DNA from: a virus | Direction: 5' to 3' (one strand) | IMG/VR virus record: IMGVR_UViG_3300010334_000121 | Span: 1 to 38,220 of that record | DNA length: 38,220 bases | Part shown: one piece after another, positions 36,243 through 38,220 of the stretch | How the letters are laid out: each line of letters opens with the position of its first letter | Position numbering within the stretch: the stretch's first letter is position 1 | The notes under the pieces: generated by a model | What the model was told of the DNA's origin: nothing | Seen by the model: only the letters and a program-made list of their open reading frames with translations | The model's database searches: none | Made by a program: the position numbers and the translations under genes

Positions 36243-37552
36243 TCTCCAGCCCTCCGAATCGCTGCGATCATGTCCCCACGCGCGGGCGTTTCGCCGTAAG
36301 TCCCGCGGTACCGGTGCGCCGCACTCCACGGGTTGCGCCCCTCCTCGACAGCATCGCGCACGAACCGCACAAGCCGCGCGAAGCGGTCGTCCTGACTATC
36401 CGCCTTCGCCCGCACCTCGACCAAGTCCCGCGCGAGCACTTTAGGGGGCGGCGGCGGCGGCAGTTGTGCGCCGCACGCCGAGCACACTTGGCCCCCCGGC
36501 CCCCAAGCGTGGCACTTGCGGCACTGGACGATGCTCGGCAGCTTCTCCGCGCGTCGGATCGCCTCGCCGTCGAGGTGATAGGTGCGCGCCTCGTCGGGCA
36601 AGCCGTGACGGTGGACGTTGCCGCGGAGGTCGACGACTGTACACGTCCCCTTGCCCGGTGCGACGCGACGCCCGCGCCCGATGGCCTGAAGATAGCCGCC
36701 AGCGTGGCCGAAGAGCGTGGCCAACATCACCACGGAAGCGCGAGGCACGTCGACGCCCTCGACGAACAGGCGATAACAGCACAGCACGTCAATCGACCCC
36801 GCGTTGAACGCCCGAATCAGGTGCTCGCGGTCGCGCGTGTCCGCGTCGACGTGCGCGGCTCGGATGCCCCTCTCACACAGCTTCGCCGCGCACTCCCGCG
36901 AGTGGGCGAGACTGTGGGCGAACAGGACGCCCGGCGAGCCCGCGGGCCACGCCTCGGCAGGGTCGCGCGCGAGGGCTTGGGTGGTTTCGGTCGGCGCGAG
37001 CACGCGCACCGGGGCGAGACAGCCGAGCGCGACGAGCTCGAGCGGCGACGGGCCTGGAATCAAGGCGTCGAACGCATCGCCCAACGTCGCGCCGTCCGCG
37101 CGCTCGGGCGTCGCGCTGAAACCCACATGCACAGCCGCGGGATATGCCGCACGGACGTCGGCGTAGCTTGAGGCGGCAGCGCGGTGACATTCGTCCCAAA
37201 TCACGAGGTCGGCCGCAGGCCGCTCCGTGCGGCGCGCAAACAGGGTCTGCACCGTCGCCACGACCACCGCCGGATCCGCGTCGCCCTCGGGTGCGCTGCC
37301 CATTAGAACGCCCACGCGCTGGCAGCCGTAGGAGCGTGCGCGGGCCGCGATGTCGCGGTTGATGTCGGCAAGGTGCGACACGAACACCGCGCGCCGACCC
37401 TGGGCCTCGCACCGCCTCATTAGCTCCGCGGCGACCGTGCCCTTGCCCCAGCCGGTCGGAGCCTGCACTAGTATCCTGCGCGTCCCGGTACGGAGGTGCG
37501 CGTAAAGCGCCTCCACGGCCGCGCGTTGGTCCGGGCGCAGCGTGACGCTCAC
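36239..37552 (-). CDS. SF2 DEAD/DEAH-type helicase with zinc finger
   Basis: 437 residues from GTG (GTGA overlap). Motif I is APTGWGKGT (31-39), motif II DECH (120-123), motif III SATPE (146-150), motif V VEGVDVP (264-270) and motif VI QAIGRGRR (289-296), a complete set for a UvsW/RecG-like SF2 DNA helicase. A C-terminal zinc finger (Cys344, 347, 357, 360) precedes a proline-rich linker and a helical tail. The role is probably in replication, recombination or fork restart. The P-loop reads GWGKGT rather than GSGKT. Its neighbours are the clamp-like protein and the methylase. Confidence 0.85.
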   Translation of the reverse strand: MSVTLRPDQRAAVEALYAHLRTGTRRILVQAPTGWGKGTVAAELMRRCEAQGRRAVFVSHLADINRDIAARARSYGCQRVGVLMGSAPEGDADPAVVVATVQTLFARRTERPAADLVIWDECHRAAASSYADVRAAYPAAVHVGFSATPERADGATLGDAFDALIPGPSPLELVALGCLAPVRVLAPTETTQALARDPAEAWPAGSPGVLFAHSLAHSRECAAKLCERGIRAAHVDADTRDREHLIRAFNAGSIDVLCCYRLFVEGVDVPRASVVMLATLFGHAGGYLQAIGRGRRVAPGKGTCTVVDLRGNVHRHGLPDEARTYHLDGEAIRRAEKLPSIVQCRKCHAWGPGGQVCSACGAQLPPPPPPKVLARDLVEVRAKADSQDDRFARLVRFVRDAVEEGRNPWSAAHRYRGTYGETPARGDMIAAIRRAGE

Positions 37553-38130
37553 GACTCACCGCCCGCGAACCGGCAACGGAAGTCGCCGCACGCCACGACG
37601 AGCGGCCCATCCGAGCCTCGAGGCGACGACGCGACCGCCAGGGCCTCGACGTCGCCCGCCCGAGCGACGAGCGCGAGCGCCGCGAGGTGCGCCGCGCGTA
37701 CCGACCACACGGGCGCAGGCTCGCCCGCGCCGGGCGACACGTCGACGTCGGCGGCCTCGACGGGCACGAATTCGAGCGTGGCGAGCGCGGTCCTCGACCG
37801 CTCGGCCGCGTCGGCCTCGGCGACGAGCTCGGCGTCCGTCGCCGAGCGGTACACGCCCAACTCGCCGAGGCGCACCGCGAGAACGCCGCGAGACGGGCAG
37901 GCGCCGAGGGCCGCGTCCCACGCCTCGAGCGGGACCAGATACGCCGGTCCGCGCCAGCCGCCGCCGTCCGCGAGGTCGAGCGTCACGGCGCGGTAGCCGT
38001 CCTCGGCCGCGAGCTGGGAGCCCTGCGCGACGATGCCGGCCTGGCCCTCGCCCTCGGGTGCTCCTGCAAACGCCCTCAGCGCCTTCGCCTCGAGCTTGCT
38101 GAGAACTAGGCTGTCCCCTCTAAGATCCAT
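37549..38130 (-). CDS. Sliding-clamp-like protein
   Basis: 193 residues from ATG at 38130. Segments recall the bacterial beta clamp: QLAAEDGYRAVTLDL (compare the ATDGHRLA motif), GPAYLVPLEAWDAAL, and near the C-terminus GPLVVACGDFRCRF, close to the clamp's final domain. The usual protein has about 370 residues in three domains; this one is half that, so it may be a reduced processivity factor that assembles as a higher oligomer, as in several phages. There is no polymerase in the window. The assignment rests on short matches only. Confidence 0.4.
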   Translation of the reverse strand: MDLRGDSLVLSKLEAKALRAFAGAPEGEGQAGIVAQGSQLAAEDGYRAVTLDLADGGGWRGPAYLVPLEAWDAALGACPSRGVLAVRLGELGVYRSATDAELVAEADAAERSRTALATLEFVPVEAADVDVSPGAGEPAPVWSVRAAHLAALALVARAGDVEALAVASSPRGSDGPLVVACGDFRCRFAGGES

Positions 38131-38220
38131 CAGTCGTCTCCGTGCGTCGGTAGGTCGGCGTCCGTGTCGTAGTGGCGCGCGCTGTGCGCCGAGATCCAGT
38201 AGTGGCGCCGGTCGACCGGC
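38130..38220 (-). CDS. 3' end of an unidentified leftward gene, cut by the window
   Basis: The open frame enters from the right edge and ends at TGA 38132-38130, overlapping the clamp-like ATG (TGATG). The visible 29 residues (RRHYWISAHSARHYDTDADL and an acidic tail) show no family. The upstream part of the operon, including its promoter, is outside the window. Confidence 0.5.
   Translation of the reverse strand, partial: PVDRRHYWISAHSARHYDTDADLPTHGDD

Noticed and set aside
36243-36329. Upstream extension of the methylase to an ATG at 36329
   Set aside because: It lies wholly inside the helicase coding region; the GTG at 36242 gives the operon's GTGA overlap, has GGAG upstream and starts directly at the PFPWFGGK motif.

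Overview
This window is most of a tailed, contractile-tail (myovirus-type) bacteriophage or prophage genome. GC content is very high (roughly 65-70% by eye), coding density is near complete, and starts are ATG, GTG and occasionally TTG. The host cannot be named from sequence; the composition suits a high-GC bacterium such as a myxobacterial relative, but that is inference. No integrase, transposase, tRNA, CRISPR array or insertion sequence was seen, and there is no gene-free stretch over 300 bases.

Two converging blocks meet at 30801/30802. The rightward block (239-30801) starts with a small helix-turn-helix protein, a VirE-type ATPase and a RuvC-like nuclease fusion. DNA packaging and the head follow: terminase ATPase, a portal of the Mu gp29 type, a fused S49 protease-scaffold, a decoration protein and a Mu gpT-type capsid protein. 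Next come the neck, sheath, tube, a tail chaperone pair joined by a frameshift, the tape measure, a baseplate series resembling Mu gp45-gp48 (spike, gpW/gp25-like, gpJ-like, gpI-like), fibres, a holin/spanin-like group and two lysis enzymes.

The leftward block (38220-30802) is one tightly overlapped operon with ATGA, GTGA, TGATG and TAATG junctions. From its right-hand end it encodes a partial gene, a sliding-clamp-like protein, an SF2 helicase, a D12-class DNA adenine methylase, dUTPase, many small proteins (several with zinc-finger-like cysteines), a phage family with the DVHVVKM motif, a Com-like mini-protein, a Mom-like DNA modification gene, a VRR-NUC nuclease and a helical protein. This block probably serves DNA replication, nucleotide handling and genome modification.

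The most interesting points are: (1) a Mom-like DNA-modification gene split exactly at a run of eight C, preceded by a tiny overlapping Com-like metal-binding ORF and lying in a GC-poor island; (2) five TGN-TANNNT elements placed 5-7 nt before start codons, suggesting leaderless transcripts; (3) small-terminase-like HTH segments at the N-termini of both the terminase ATPase and the portal, with no separate small terminase and no recognisable terminase nuclease; (4) a 21-codon membrane-peptide ORF locked between the two lysis enzymes; (5) a tail-chaperone overlap that needs a +1 or -2 shift.
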